From assembly GCF_039539345.1 (NCBI RefSeq), contig NZ_BAABCY010000066.1:39459-103458 (forward strand): 64,000 nt of DNA. Direction: 5' to 3'. The notes below the pieces were generated by a model that did not search any database, was not told the origin of the DNA, and saw only the letters and a list, made by a program, of their open reading frames with translations. The stretch comes from Snuella lapsa. GTDB taxonomy: Bacteria; Bacteroidota; Bacteroidia; Flavobacteriales; Flavobacteriaceae. Position numbers and translations under genes: made by a program. Positions 16,924 to 24,979 of this stretch are shown here, piece by piece; the stretch's first letter is position 1; every line of letters begins with the position of its first letter.

Positions 16924-17610
16924 ATGCAAAGCCTGTACCTACTACTTAATTTAGGGTCTTTATCTATTCCCTTAATATTCAGCTTTCACCCCAGACTGAA
17001 ATTTTACCAATACTGGAAATCCTTAAGCATGGGACTCCTCGTAAGCTTTCTTATATTCATCCCATGGGATATCATTTTTACTGTGAATGGTATTTGGGGC
17101 TTCAATGCTAATTACTTTTTAAACATCAAATTGTTCCACTTACCATTAGAAGAATGGCTCTTTTTTATTTGTATCCCATATGCTTGTGTATTTACCCATT
17201 ATGCCTTACTTGAATATTTTCCAGGGAAAACACTATCCATCAAAGCAACCAAAGTTGTTAGCTATTCTTTAATTCTATTCTTTTTAATTATAGCCGTTTA
17301 CAACTTAGACAAATGGTACACACTCATAAACTTTATACTGGCATCGATTATAATTGGCATTGTTTTATTAAAAACACCTGAACTTTTAAGAAGCTATTAC
17401 CTTACTTTTCTCATTATGCTTATTCCCTTCTTTATTGTAAATGGTATATTAACAGGTAGCTTTATAACCAATGAAGTGGTTTGGTACAACAATTCAGAAA
17501 ACTTAGACATTCGCTTATTCACAATTCCAATAGAAGATGTAATCTATGCGTTCTCACTAATACTTGTGAATTTATTCATTATACGTTTACATCGCACATA
17601 CGCTATTTAG
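16924..17610 (+). CDS. Lycopene cyclase (CrtYcd/CarR-type, two fused halves)
   Basis: 228-residue integral membrane protein with about seven hydrophobic helices. Two homologous halves each carry the PxE-type motif of heterodimeric/fused lycopene cyclases: LPLEEWLFFICIPYA and IPIEDVIYAFSLILV. It should cyclise lycopene to beta-carotene, the substrate of CrtZ. It ends the crt operon 13 bp from a convergent thioredoxin-like gene. The length fits the bacterial two-domain form; this family is unrelated to the soluble flavoprotein CrtY. Confidence 0.93.
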   Translation: MQSLYLLLNLGSLSIPLIFSFHPRLKFYQYWKSLSMGLLVSFLIFIPWDIIFTVNGIWGFNANYFLNIKLFHLPLEEWLFFICIPYACVFTHYALLEYFPGKTLSIKATKVVSYSLILFFLIIAVYNLDKWYTLINFILASIIIGIVLLKTPELLRSYYLTFLIMLIPFFIVNGILTGSFITNEVVWYNNSENLDIRLFTIPIEDVIYAFSLILVNLFIIRLHRTYAI

Positions 17611-17623
17611 ATAGCTTGCTTTT

Positions 17624-18196
17624 TTATTCCATAAGGAGCTTTTCAATAACCTCCCTTACTTTATCACTATTCCAATTGGCTGCTCCTGCTTTATCCATTA
17701 CTACATTCCCTTCCTTATCAATTAAAAATGTTCTTGGGATACTCGCAACATCAAACATTTCTGGATAGGCTGTGACGGAATTATATATTTTAAAGTTATA
17801 GTTATGTTTATCTAAAAACGGGGTTATTTCCCCAACGGTTTCATTAGACACTAAAAGAAACAATACTCTATCTTTATAGTCCTCATACAAGGCCTGTATA
17901 TTAGGCATTTCAGCTATGCATGGCGGACACCAAGTTGCCCAAAAGTTCACAAAAACCACACGCCCTTTGGCTGATTCAAAATCATACATATGACCATTCA
18001 TATCCCTTAATTGCCAATCGTAATTTATCAGTTGCCTCCTACTTTCCTTTTCAATAGTCGAAGGACTAAATAAAGCCAATCCCTTATTTATAAAAACTTG
18101 TATTGGCTGCCTTGTTACAGGAACTACCAATAAAGTAATTATTATAAAAAAAATGATATTACTAACTTTTAACTGCCCTTTTATCTTTTTAAACAT
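17624..18196 (-). CDS. TlpA-family thiol-disulfide oxidoreductase
   Basis: 190-residue protein with an N-terminal membrane anchor (residues about 12-30) and a thioredoxin-like domain. The active site is FVNFWATWCPPCIAEMP (C90-x2-C93), with the cis-proline region in VASIPRTFLIDKEGNVV. TlpA/ResA-type proteins reduce disulfides on the outer face of the membrane, for example in apocytochrome c. The octaheme cytochrome nearby is a possible client, but this is only inference. CAAACATA at 18251-18258 (TATGTTTG on the minus strand) could be its promoter. Confidence 0.92.
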   Translation of the reverse strand: MFKKIKGQLKVSNIIFFIIITLLVVPVTRQPIQVFINKGLALFSPSTIEKESRRQLINYDWQLRDMNGHMYDFESAKGRVVFVNFWATWCPPCIAEMPNIQALYEDYKDRVLFLLVSNETVGEITPFLDKHNYNFKIYNSVTAYPEMFDVASIPRTFLIDKEGNVVMDKAGAANWNSDKVREVIEKLLME

Positions 18197-18262
18197 TTTA
18201 TCTATAAACTAATTATTCCCTAGATAATGATAACAAAACATTTCCAAATACAAACATAAAAA

Positions 18263-18313
18263 AGGTCTGAAAAGTGATTTGTTTTGTCATTCAGAATGAC
18301 ACTCTTCAGACCT
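18263..18313. repeat. Collapsed copy of the palindromic repeat / terminator-like hairpin
   Basis: Outer arms AGGTCTGA (18263-18270) and TCAGACCT (18306-18313) enclose GTCATTCAGAATGAC. This inner palindrome looks like the two ends of the copy-1 repeat fused with the interior deleted. It lies directly after the stop of the minus-strand lipoprotein gene and may serve as terminator. Confidence 0.75.
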
Positions 18314-18337
18314 CTCCTATACGTTGTTAACTAAAAA

Positions 18338-19204
18338 TTACCTAACAACTGTCCCTGTTAGATCTGCTAAAGGACCATCCTCCATAGGTATTGTAACATG
18401 ATCGTCAGCATTTTCGGGTATTATGTGCAATAACGGTTTTAAAGTAAATGGCGCTGGACTATTATCTGGATAAGGTTCTACCGAAATAACAGTTGCATAC
18501 CCTCTTAAATCCAATGGAAAACTAAGGCCTGAAGGTGCATTTTGAAGAAAATCTTCTCCAGGAAAAGCAGGGCCATCTCCCATATCACCTTTAAATGGCG
18601 AGGTCATAGCGTTATCATCAAAATCAGCTATGTCACTAAAAGTCCCAGTACTTACTGGAACCCCATCAATAACCACCCAGCCTTCATACTTCCATCCACC
18701 GTCTAGAACTGGCAAGTCCAATCCAACCTCGGGCGTACCACTCGACAAATCCAAATACCAAATACCGCTTAGTTCATCTGTGTCTCCTCCATTTGTTGGC
18801 GTTGCCAAAATATACTTACCCGAAGCATTTGAAAAATCACCCACGACACCATTAGAACTAACAGAAGCAACATTGCCTGTAAAATCCCCCACTAAAATTT
18901 TAGTCATGGAAGGTGCTGGGTCAACATCGTTTGCCGGTTCAATAGATAATACAAATTTTGTCGCTCTATGCAACGTGCTTGGCTTTACCGAAAAAGTTTG
19001 AGGGAAATCCACGCTAGAAAAGACTCCTGTTGACACAGGTGCCCCATTGACAATTAACCAACCCTCATAAACAAAATCATCTCCCAGTGGTTCTAAACCT
19101 GAAAGCCGTAAGGTAAGATTTGAACTCGGATTCCCAATGTTCCCCGTTGTACAAGAAACCAAAGCACTTACAACCATTACAGCTAAAAACATTTTTTTTA
19201 TCAT
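18338..19204 (-). CDS. Lipoprotein with two RskA-C-terminal-like domains
   Basis: 288-residue predicted lipoprotein (lipobox ALVSCTTG, Cys18). Two tandem beta-rich domains are similar to one another: YEGWLIVNGAPVSTGVFSS...VLSIEPANDVDPAPS and YEGWVVIDGVPVSTGTFSD...VISVEPYPDNSPAPF. The pattern recalls the periplasmic domain of anti-sigma factors of the RskA type, but there is no N-terminal cytoplasmic anti-sigma helix bundle and no sigma gene nearby. It is preceded by a TAnnTTTG box and a CRP-type palindrome. It is probably exported and surface or periplasmic; the function is unknown. Confidence 0.85.
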   Translation of the reverse strand: MIKKMFLAVMVVSALVSCTTGNIGNPSSNLTLRLSGLEPLGDDFVYEGWLIVNGAPVSTGVFSSVDFPQTFSVKPSTLHRATKFVLSIEPANDVDPAPSMTKILVGDFTGNVASVSSNGVVGDFSNASGKYILATPTNGGDTDELSGIWYLDLSSGTPEVGLDLPVLDGGWKYEGWVVIDGVPVSTGTFSDIADFDDNAMTSPFKGDMGDGPAFPGEDFLQNAPSGLSFPLDLRGYATVISVEPYPDNSPAPFTLKPLLHIIPENADDHVTIPMEDGPLADLTGTVVR

Positions 19205-19233
19205 AACATTTATTTTTAAGATTATTTCTAATT

Positions 19234-19280
19234 CAAAAATAAATGATCCATTATTTTTAAAATGTTAGCTAGCTAACATT
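19234..19280 (-). promoter_or_regulatory. Promoter with CRP/FNR-type operator for the two-domain lipoprotein
   Basis: On the minus strand TATTTTTG (19241-19234) is a TAnnTTTG box. A 20-bp perfect palindrome (19261-19280) reads TGTTA-N6-TAACA at its core, the geometry of CRP/FNR sites. Its centre, 19270.5, is about 41 bp upstream of the inferred start site, the class II activator position. The palindrome also covers the stop codon of the Crp/Fnr-type gene. Confidence 0.65.
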
Positions 19281-19949
19281 AAAAGCTTCTTTGTGCACTA
19301 TTATCTCCTTTCTGCTAAATTCAATTAGTTTCTCTTCCTTTAATTCATTTAGCAACACATTAAGTGTGGGGCGAGAAGTTCCTATTAATGATGCTATGTC
19401 CTTTTGTGTATACGGGTGCTTGATAATCTTAACACCTGTTTTTTCACAGTCATAGCCATAGTCCGCACATAAATCTTCCAAAAATTCAATTAATCGCGTT
19501 TTAGTATCTTTAAATAACAACAATTTAAGGCGTCTTTCCAGTCTTTTAAACTTAAATCCAATAAACTTGTATACCTTAAAACTGAAAGATTGGTTCTTTC
19601 GCATAAGATCATACATCGTTTCTACACCTATGGGGCAAATACTGGTAGTATTATCAATAGATTGGGCAAATTCATGCCGTTTGGACTCCCCTAAAATAGC
19701 TGCTTCCCCAAACAGTTCTCCTCGTGTTAAAATAGCTTTTACAACTTCTTCTCCTGCTTCACTATAATATCCTATTTTAACCTTTCCTTTTTCTATTAAA
19801 TACACTTTATTAGCCGAATCTTCTTCAAAATAGATGTAATCTTTTTTCTTATAAACATCAAAATCATGACTGGCCTTATATGCTTTGAATTTATGCGGAC
19901 AAAGTATATTAAAGAGATTTACGTCTTCAAAAAACCAAAGAGAATTCAT
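19269..19949 (-). CDS. Crp/Fnr-family transcriptional regulator
   Basis: 226 residues. The cyclic-nucleotide-binding fold spans about 30-140 (VYLIEKGKVKIGYYSEAGEEVVKAILTRGELFGEAAILGES). The C-terminal winged helix has the recognition motif TQKDIASLIGTSRPTLNVLLNELKEEKLI (about 183-211). The RGELFGEAAIL loop resembles the CRP phosphate-binding cassette, but the canonical Arg-Ser pair is not clearly present, so the ligand is uncertain. No cysteine cluster for an FNR-type iron-sulfur site is seen at the N-terminus. The next gene downstream is the two-domain lipoprotein, whose promoter carries a matching palindrome. Confidence 0.93.
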   Translation of the reverse strand: MNSLWFFEDVNLFNILCPHKFKAYKASHDFDVYKKKDYIYFEEDSANKVYLIEKGKVKIGYYSEAGEEVVKAILTRGELFGEAAILGESKRHEFAQSIDNTTSICPIGVETMYDLMRKNQSFSFKVYKFIGFKFKRLERRLKLLLFKDTKTRLIEFLEDLCADYGYDCEKTGVKIIKHPYTQKDIASLIGTSRPTLNVLLNELKEEKLIEFSRKEIIVHKEAFNVS

Positions 19950-20018
19950 TAAAAACCTGATTATTATTAGTTAACATAAAGTCGTAAATTATAAAAAATC
20001 TTACTAAAAAGCACAAAA

Positions 20019-20041
20019 AAACCTCTTAAAAAAAGAGGTTT
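20019..20041 (-). terminator. Intrinsic terminator of the DUF5606 gene
   Basis: AAACCTCTT/AAGAGGTTT stem with an A-rich loop. On the minus strand it is followed by a T run. It lies about 45 bp beyond the DUF5606 stop. Confidence 0.75.
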
Positions 20042-20086
20042 CAGCAATAGTTCTTATTGAAAAGTCTATATGACTTCATTTAATAA

Positions 20087-20512
20087 TTATTCTTCTTCAG
20101 AAGTTTCTTGCTCTTCTGTTTCTTCCAACTGATCCAGCATATCGTGCTTTTGCAATAAATTGTACCACTGAATTACCTTTTTTATATCACTTGCATATAC
20201 TCTATCTTCATCGTAGTCTGGCAATACATCAAAAAAATATTCTTCTAACTTATCTTTACTATCCTTTGGCTTCACACTTGCCAGAGCTCCATTTTCCTTC
20301 TTTTTAATATTCAAAAAGACCTGTTTCAAAGGCACTTCTTCTGTTAGTGTATAAATAGCAATTTCACTTAAAACACTAACGTTTTGCCGCGCATTAACCG
20401 ATATACGTTTGCTATCAATTAATGACTCGGCAACAAAGCCACCGCGTGTTTGTGTAATTAACTTATATAGCCCTGGTTTTCCTGATATAGACAGTACAGT
20501 ATCTAAACTCAT
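20087..20512 (-). CDS. DUF5606 domain protein
   Basis: 141-residue protein conserved in Bacteroidota and usually found beside def and ruvX. The N-terminal part is MSLDTVLSISGKPGLYKLITQTRGGFVAESL. The centre (about 84-120) contains SKDKLEEYFFDVLPDYDEDRVYASDIKKVIQWYNLL, and the tail is acidic (Gln/Glu-rich). It has no signal peptide or membrane helix, so it is probably cytosolic. Function is unknown. It follows def by 57 bp on the same strand and likely shares its transcript. Confidence 0.88.
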   Translation of the reverse strand: MSLDTVLSISGKPGLYKLITQTRGGFVAESLIDSKRISVNARQNVSVLSEIAIYTLTEEVPLKQVFLNIKKKENGALASVKPKDSKDKLEEYFFDVLPDYDEDRVYASDIKKVIQWYNLLQKHDMLDQLEETEEQETSEEE

Positions 20513-20569
20513 AATTTACTTTTTTTTGAAAGGCACAAATATCATGTGTTTCCAAATGCATTGCAAGTA

Positions 20570-21160
20570 TTATCGCTTCTTTTTTTGGTTCGGAAAGCGC
20601 ATTTTGTAATCTACACTAATATTACCTTTAGAAATATTGGTTAATTTACCTTTGATTAAACGCTTTTTTAATGAAGATAATTTATCGGTAAACAGTATTC
20701 CTTCAATATGGTCGTATTCGTGCTGAATCACTCTGGCTATGAGCCCTTCAAATACTTCTGTATGTTTATTAAAGTTTTCGTCTAAATATTCCACAGTAAT
20801 TTTTGGCTTCCTAAAAACATCTTCCCTAATATCTGGTATACTTAAACAACCTTCACTAAACGCCCACGCATCACCTTCTTCTTTTAATATTCTGGCATTA
20901 ATAAAAACACGCTTAAACCCCCTTAAAGTTTCTTGTTCTTCTTGCGATAGGTCATCATCTTCAGAAAAAGGTGCCGTATCTACCAAAAACACCCGTATTG
21001 GTAAACCTATTTGGGGTGCAGCCAAACCTACACCACAGGCATTATACATGGTTTCGAACATATTAGATAAAAGCGTATCGAAGTTGGGATAATCTTTTGT
21101 AATATCTGTTCCTTGTTTCTTTAAAACCGGATCGCCGTAGGCAACTATAGGTAAAATCAT
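20570..21160 (-). CDS. def: Peptide deformylase
   Basis: 196-residue metal enzyme that removes the formyl group from nascent N-terminal methionine. All three motifs are present: GVGLAAPQIG (43-52), EGCLSIP with the metal cysteine, and the QHEYDHIEG HExxH-type motif. The C-terminal tail is basic, ending in PNQKKKR. It lies between a small T9SS protein gene and DUF5606 on the minus strand, in the order usually seen in flavobacteria (ruvX-def-DUF5606) apart from the inserted gene. Confidence 0.96.
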   Translation of the reverse strand: MILPIVAYGDPVLKKQGTDITKDYPNFDTLLSNMFETMYNACGVGLAAPQIGLPIRVFLVDTAPFSEDDDLSQEEQETLRGFKRVFINARILKEEGDAWAFSEGCLSIPDIREDVFRKPKITVEYLDENFNKHTEVFEGLIARVIQHEYDHIEGILFTDKLSSLKKRLIKGKLTNISKGNISVDYKMRFPNQKKKR

Positions 21161-21235
21161 TTTTGTGTATTATCTAATTTCAGATTGCAAAAATACAACA
21201 CTAAATTATATAAAACATCGAGAACCTTTTAAAAC

Positions 21236-21814
21236 TTAATTAGCAACAACAAACTTACGGGTTGCCGAGAAAGTATTGGTTTCTAGTTTTAAAATATAAA
21301 TACCATTTTTTAAACCAGAAACTTCAATTTTTTTAGAACTAACATTACCCATTGTGCTTTTCAGGACAAGTACGCCCGTTAAACTATATATGTAAATTTT
21401 AGCAGATGTATTTATAGCCAATTCAACATTCAATAAATCATTATCAGTAACAGGATTTGGACTCAAACGCAACGATGCCCTTTTAATAAAGTCAATTTTT
21501 TCTACTGGTAATGTATTATCGCTATAAGAACAAATTGTTCCTCCTCCAAAATCAACATCAAAATTGTCTGTATCACTAGCCTGTGTTCCTCCCGCATCTA
21601 ACTTATAAGTAATTAAATCGCCAGAACATGAAACACCTGTATATGTACTACCTTCAATAGTAATGGTAGATGGCATTTCAAAACAATTAATAGAATTTGT
21701 TTCGTCAATAAAAAAGACAGTATCTCCGTTATTAAGGGTGGTAGGCGGACATGTTTGAGCAGATAAAAAATTAAAACTTAAGGCTGCAAAAAATAATAAG
21801 TAAATTTGTTTCAT
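21236..21814 (-). CDS. Small T9SS type A sorting-domain protein
   Basis: 192-residue secreted protein. Residues 1-19 (MKQIYLLFFAALSFNFLSA) are a signal peptide. The middle has many Thr/Asp/Cys (CPPTTLNNGDTVFFIDE..., four to five cysteines) and resembles no domain I recognise. Residues about 118-192 form a T9SS type A C-terminal domain (SLRLSPNPVTDNDLLNVEL...KIYIYSLTGVLVLKS...LKNGIYILKLETN...KFVVAN). It is predicted to be exported by type IX secretion and attached to the cell surface. It sits as an apparent insertion, with a palindromic repeat, between ruvX and def. Confidence 0.88.
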   Translation of the reverse strand: MKQIYLLFFAALSFNFLSAQTCPPTTLNNGDTVFFIDETNSINCFEMPSTITIEGSTYTGVSCSGDLITYKLDAGGTQASDTDNFDVDFGGGTICSYSDNTLPVEKIDFIKRASLRLSPNPVTDNDLLNVELAINTSAKIYIYSLTGVLVLKSTMGNVSSKKIEVSGLKNGIYILKLETNTFSATRKFVVAN

Positions 21815-21919
21815 AGTGGATTAATTTTAATTGCATTAAAAGTAAACATTTTTCTTACCAATAAATATTTTTTCTGTATTAGTTATCAATATAGTTATTA
21901 ATAATAACATTGAACCCTG

Positions 21920-22085
21920 TTCATTCAGAACGGACATTGAGAGCAGCCGAATTGGTAGTGAAGAATCTTTGAATCATATAAGATTGTCTAAGAGGTTCCT
22001 CTAAAGCCCGTGTTGAGCTTGTCAAAATATCGGAATAACAAAACACTTTTTACATTATGGCACAACGAATATTCAAATATTATTT
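21920..22085. repeat. Dispersed palindromic repeat, copy 2
   Basis: Shares with copy 1 (6817-6985) the block TTCATTCAGAACGGACATTG through GTAGTGAAGAATCTTTGAAT, then GTGTTGAGCTTGT and the tail (AACGAATATTCAAAT). Its right arm has decayed (CGGAATAAC instead of CTGAATGAC). It lies directly 3' of ruvX (minus strand), as copy 1 lies 3' of the receptor gene. Confidence 0.85.
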
Positions 22086-22490
22086 TGAATACAAATAACT
22101 TTGTAAAATAAGCGTCGCACTAATTTCATCTATTAATGCTTTATTTTTTCGTTGTTTCTTCTTTAACCCGCTGTCGAGCATTGTTTGAAACGCCATCTTA
22201 GATGTAAAGCGCTCATCAACTCGTTTTATAGGTATACCAGGGAACTGTTTTTCCAGTTTAGTCAAAAAAGGCACAATCAACACTTCGCTTTCTGAGGCTG
22301 TATTATCCATTTGTTTAGGCTCTCCTACCAAAAATAGCTCTACAGCTTCTTTAGCCGTATATTCTTTTAAAAAAGAAATCAGATCTTTTGTTTGCACCGT
22401 AGTAAGGCCAGAAGCTATAATTTGCAATTCATCTGTTACCGCAATACCTGTGCGTTTCATTCCATAATCTATCGCTAAAATACGCCCCAT
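22080..22490 (-). CDS. ruvX: RuvX/YqgF Holliday-junction resolvase-like nuclease
   Basis: 136-residue RNase H-fold protein. The first catalytic aspartate is in ILAIDYGMKRTGIAVTD, the middle motif is LFLVGEPKQMD and the C-terminal motif is RVDERFTSKMA with a final DEISATLILQSYL. YqgF proteins act in pre-16S rRNA end processing in E. coli and are named for resolvase similarity. Gene order with def is conserved in the phylum. Confidence 0.95.
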   Translation of the reverse strand: MGRILAIDYGMKRTGIAVTDELQIIASGLTTVQTKDLISFLKEYTAKEAVELFLVGEPKQMDNTASESEVLIVPFLTKLEKQFPGIPIKRVDERFTSKMAFQTMLDSGLKKKQRKNKALIDEISATLILQSYLYSK

Positions 22491-22527
22491 ATATAATTTT
22501 TAAGCAAAAATAGCGAAATAAAAAAGA

Positions 22528-22542
22528 CTGCCTTAAAGGCAG
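22528..22542 (-). terminator. Intrinsic terminator of the 104-aa secreted protein gene
   Basis: CTGCCTT/AAGGCAG stem. On the minus strand it is followed by TCTTTTTT. Confidence 0.75.
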
Positions 22543-22590
22543 CCTCTTCAAATTCAAAAACCTAAAATTTTATTATGGTCAATCTACAAT

Positions 22591-22905
22591 TTAAGCTTTT
22601 CTAGCTTTATTAATTTTTGGGAATATTAATTTAATATTATCAACATTTCTCAAACGGTTGAAATATGTTCTAATATCACTAGTACTTTTAGCAATTTCTT
22701 CTTTAGCAGCGTTAATATCTATAATTAAGGAATCCTCTATTTTTTCTGAAACATCAGATGAATCACTTACTTGAACTTTTTCTTTTACTTCTTTAGAAAC
22801 GACTACCAATTTATCAGAATCGGCATCTACAACAGTATTAGTTTGTGCATTTACAAAAGAAAAAGAAAAAAGTAAAACGGTTAATATGAAGTAATTTGTT
22901 CTCAT
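22591..22905 (-). CDS. Hypothetical secreted protein, 104 aa
   Basis: Residues 1-20 (MRTNYFILTVLLFSFSFVNA) are a clear signal peptide with an AQ cleavage site. The rest is acidic and helix-prone (EVKEKVQVSDSSDVSEKIEDSLIIDINAAKEEIAKSTSDIRTYF) and ends in a basic stretch (NKARKA). No known domain was recognised. It has its own promoter box (CAAATATA at 22931-22938, TATATTTG on the minus strand) and terminator, so it is an independent, probably expressed, transcription unit. Confidence 0.78.
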   Translation of the reverse strand: MRTNYFILTVLLFSFSFVNAQTNTVVDADSDKLVVVSKEVKEKVQVSDSSDVSEKIEDSLIIDINAAKEEIAKSTSDIRTYFNRLRNVDNIKLIFPKINKARKA

Positions 22906-23232
22906 CTTGATTTGGGGTTGTTTAACGATTCAAATATAGAATCAGATCCCCTGTCCACATAAAAAAATAGTTGTATCCCTCTGTATTTTCGATTATTAGA
23001 AAACGTGTATTATTTCACCGATGATAAGATAAAAAAGGCATTTTTACCGACCAAATACCCTTCACTATGCAATTCATCCATTTAATCAATTCATTCAAAG
23101 GAAAAATTGGGTTTGTAAGCCACAAAAAATGAAGATAATCGTCTCGTACTTCGTCGTTAAAATACACATTATCCGCATTTCGTTCCTGTTTTTAAATCTT
23201 ACACAGTATATTTGCCGAAAATATAATTACAC
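22906..23232. other. Divergent intergenic region before dapD
   Basis: 327 bp between divergent genes. It contains the minus-strand box CAAATATA (22931-22938) and the dapD promoter box at 23207-23214. No ORF or strong hairpin is seen between them. Confidence 0.6.
23207..23214 (+). promoter_or_regulatory. dapD promoter -7 box
   Basis: TATATTTG matches the consensus and lies 18 nt before the dapD ATG. Confidence 0.65.
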
Positions 23233-24048
23233 ATGACAGAATTACGACATATTATAGAAGAAGCTTGGGAAAACAGGGCTCTTTTGAATGATGACACAAC
23301 AACAACTGCAATAAGAAAGGTAGTAAATTTACTAGATCAGGGCGAACTTAGGGTTGCTGAACCAGTTGCTGATGGTTGGAAAGTTAACGAATGGGTAAAA
23401 AAAGCTGTTGTTTTATATTTTCCAATTCAAAAAATGGAAACCATAGAGGCTGGTCCTTTAGAATTTCATGATAAAATACCTTTAAAGACGGGTTATGCAG
23501 AAAAGGGCATTCGTGTTGTACCGCATGCCGTAGCAAGACATGGTGCCTACATTTCCAAAGGCACTATTTTAATGCCTAGTTATGTAAACATTGGTGCTTA
23601 TGTAGACGAAGGTACTATGGTCGACACTTGGGCTACCGTTGGAAGCTGTGCACAAATAGGCAAAAATGTCCACCTTTCTGGTGGTGTTGGTATTGGTGGC
23701 GTTTTAGAACCTTTACAAGCTGCTCCCGTTATTATAGAAGACAATGTTTTTGTTGGATCGCGTTGTATTGTTGTTGAAGGTGTTCATGTTGAAACCGAAG
23801 CAGTACTTGGAGCGAATGTTGTTTTAACGGCATCAACAAAAATAATTGATGTTACAGGAGATACACCCATTGAAATGAAAGGAAAAGTACCAGCACGTTC
23901 AGTTGTTATACCTGGTAGTTACACCAAAGAATTCCCTGCAGGCAATTATAATGTCCCTTGTGCGTTAATTATTGGACAACGTAAAGAAAGTACAAATAAA
24001 AAAACATCACTTAACGACGCTTTGCGCGAACATGATGTGGCTGTATAA
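23233..24048 (+). CDS. dapD: Tetrahydrodipicolinate N-succinyltransferase
   Basis: 271-residue enzyme of the lysine/meso-diaminopimelate pathway, adding succinyl from succinyl-CoA to tetrahydrodipicolinate. The N-terminal helical domain (1-100) is followed by a left-handed beta helix of hexapeptide repeats (GAYISKGTILMPSYVNIGAYVDEGTMVDTWATVGSCAQIGKNVHLSGGVGIGGVLEP...). The active-site region MVDTWATVGSCAQIG is intact. The product links functionally to lysA at 56.5 kb, which ends the same pathway. Confidence 0.96.
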   Translation: MTELRHIIEEAWENRALLNDDTTTTAIRKVVNLLDQGELRVAEPVADGWKVNEWVKKAVVLYFPIQKMETIEAGPLEFHDKIPLKTGYAEKGIRVVPHAVARHGAYISKGTILMPSYVNIGAYVDEGTMVDTWATVGSCAQIGKNVHLSGGVGIGGVLEPLQAAPVIIEDNVFVGSRCIVVEGVHVETEAVLGANVVLTASTKIIDVTGDTPIEMKGKVPARSVVIPGSYTKEFPAGNYNVPCALIIGQRKESTNKKTSLNDALREHDVAV

Positions 24049-24050
24049 AT

Positions 24051-24866
24051 TTAATCTTTTACAATTCCATAAGGTGTCCAAGGGGTCTTTGAACCCCTTG
24101 TATGCTTTCTTATAGCTTGGTTTTTAGCTATAGATTCAGGCGTTTTATACCCCCTTTTATGATCAAGGTGCACACAAATAGCACTATACCTTATTTGTTT
24201 TGGTTTAATACCATAATTAACCAAGCGTTCGCCCAATTCCCTATCTTGCCCGCCATACTGCATGCGTTCGTCAAACCCGTTAACAGCTACAATATCTTTT
24301 TTCCAACCCGAAGCGTTATGACCATTCCAACTAGGGGTGGTAGGCGTTACTATATTTAGGAACTTCGATTTTACTCCACTTGAAGTTAGCTTATTATTTT
24401 TGAAAGAAGATTTTAATCCACAACGCTTTAACCATTTTATGTCGAAACAATTTCCTAACAAAATATCGTTCTTATCTATTTTTTGAGAGACATCCATAGG
24501 AAGCATAAAATACCCTCCAGACAGGAAATACCCGCTTTGTTTATTATCTTGATGTACTTCTAAAAAATCAGCTCGTGGTATGCAATCACCATCACTCATA
24601 ACAATATAATCTGCTTTACAGGCAACGATGCCCTTGTTTAAAATTTTAGATTTTTGAAAACCATCATCTTCTTGCCAAACGTGAACAATATTTAAATTTG
24701 TTTCATTGATAAAATCATTTATCAAATCTTTTGTTTTGGGACCAGATCCATCATCAGCAATTACAATTTCAAAATCCTTAAATGTTTGACAACTATACCC
24801 CCATAGCACTTTTTCCAACCAAGCTTCAGCATTATATGTACTTATTACAACAGATATTTGTGGCAT
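24051..24866 (-). CDS. Glycosyltransferase family 2
   Basis: 271-residue GT-A enzyme. Motifs: ISVVISTYNAEAWLEKVLWGY at the N-terminus, ADDGSGPKTK, the metal-binding SDGDCIPR, and the C-terminal galactosyltransferase-like NGHNASGWKKDIVAVNGFDERMQYGGQDRELGERL. It has no membrane helix. It is clearly paralogous to the gene at 25810-26637. It ends 2 bp past dapD in convergent orientation. It likely adds a sugar to LPS or another surface glycan; donor and acceptor are unknown. Confidence 0.92.
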   Translation of the reverse strand: MPQISVVISTYNAEAWLEKVLWGYSCQTFKDFEIVIADDGSGPKTKDLINDFINETNLNIVHVWQEDDGFQKSKILNKGIVACKADYIVMSDGDCIPRADFLEVHQDNKQSGYFLSGGYFMLPMDVSQKIDKNDILLGNCFDIKWLKRCGLKSSFKNNKLTSSGVKSKFLNIVTPTTPSWNGHNASGWKKDIVAVNGFDERMQYGGQDRELGERLVNYGIKPKQIRYSAICVHLDHKRGYKTPESIAKNQAIRKHTRGSKTPWTPYGIVKD

Positions 24867-24950
24867 AACAATTTATAAAAACTATATTATTAAACTTAAA
24901 AAATATAAAACAACATGCAATACTAAAAAAAATAAGCCTAAAGTATTTAC

Positions 24951-24958
24951 TATATTTG
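24951..24958 (+). promoter_or_regulatory. Promoter -7 box for the plus-strand glycosyltransferase-like gene
   Basis: TATATTTG, consensus match, 21 nt before the ATG at 24980. Confidence 0.55.
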
Positions 24959-24979
24959 CTTTTACTTTAAAAAATTAAA

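Noticed and set aside
14153..17610. Horizontal acquisition of the crt cluster
   Set aside because: Base composition and short-leader promoters look like the surroundings; no mobile DNA flanks it.
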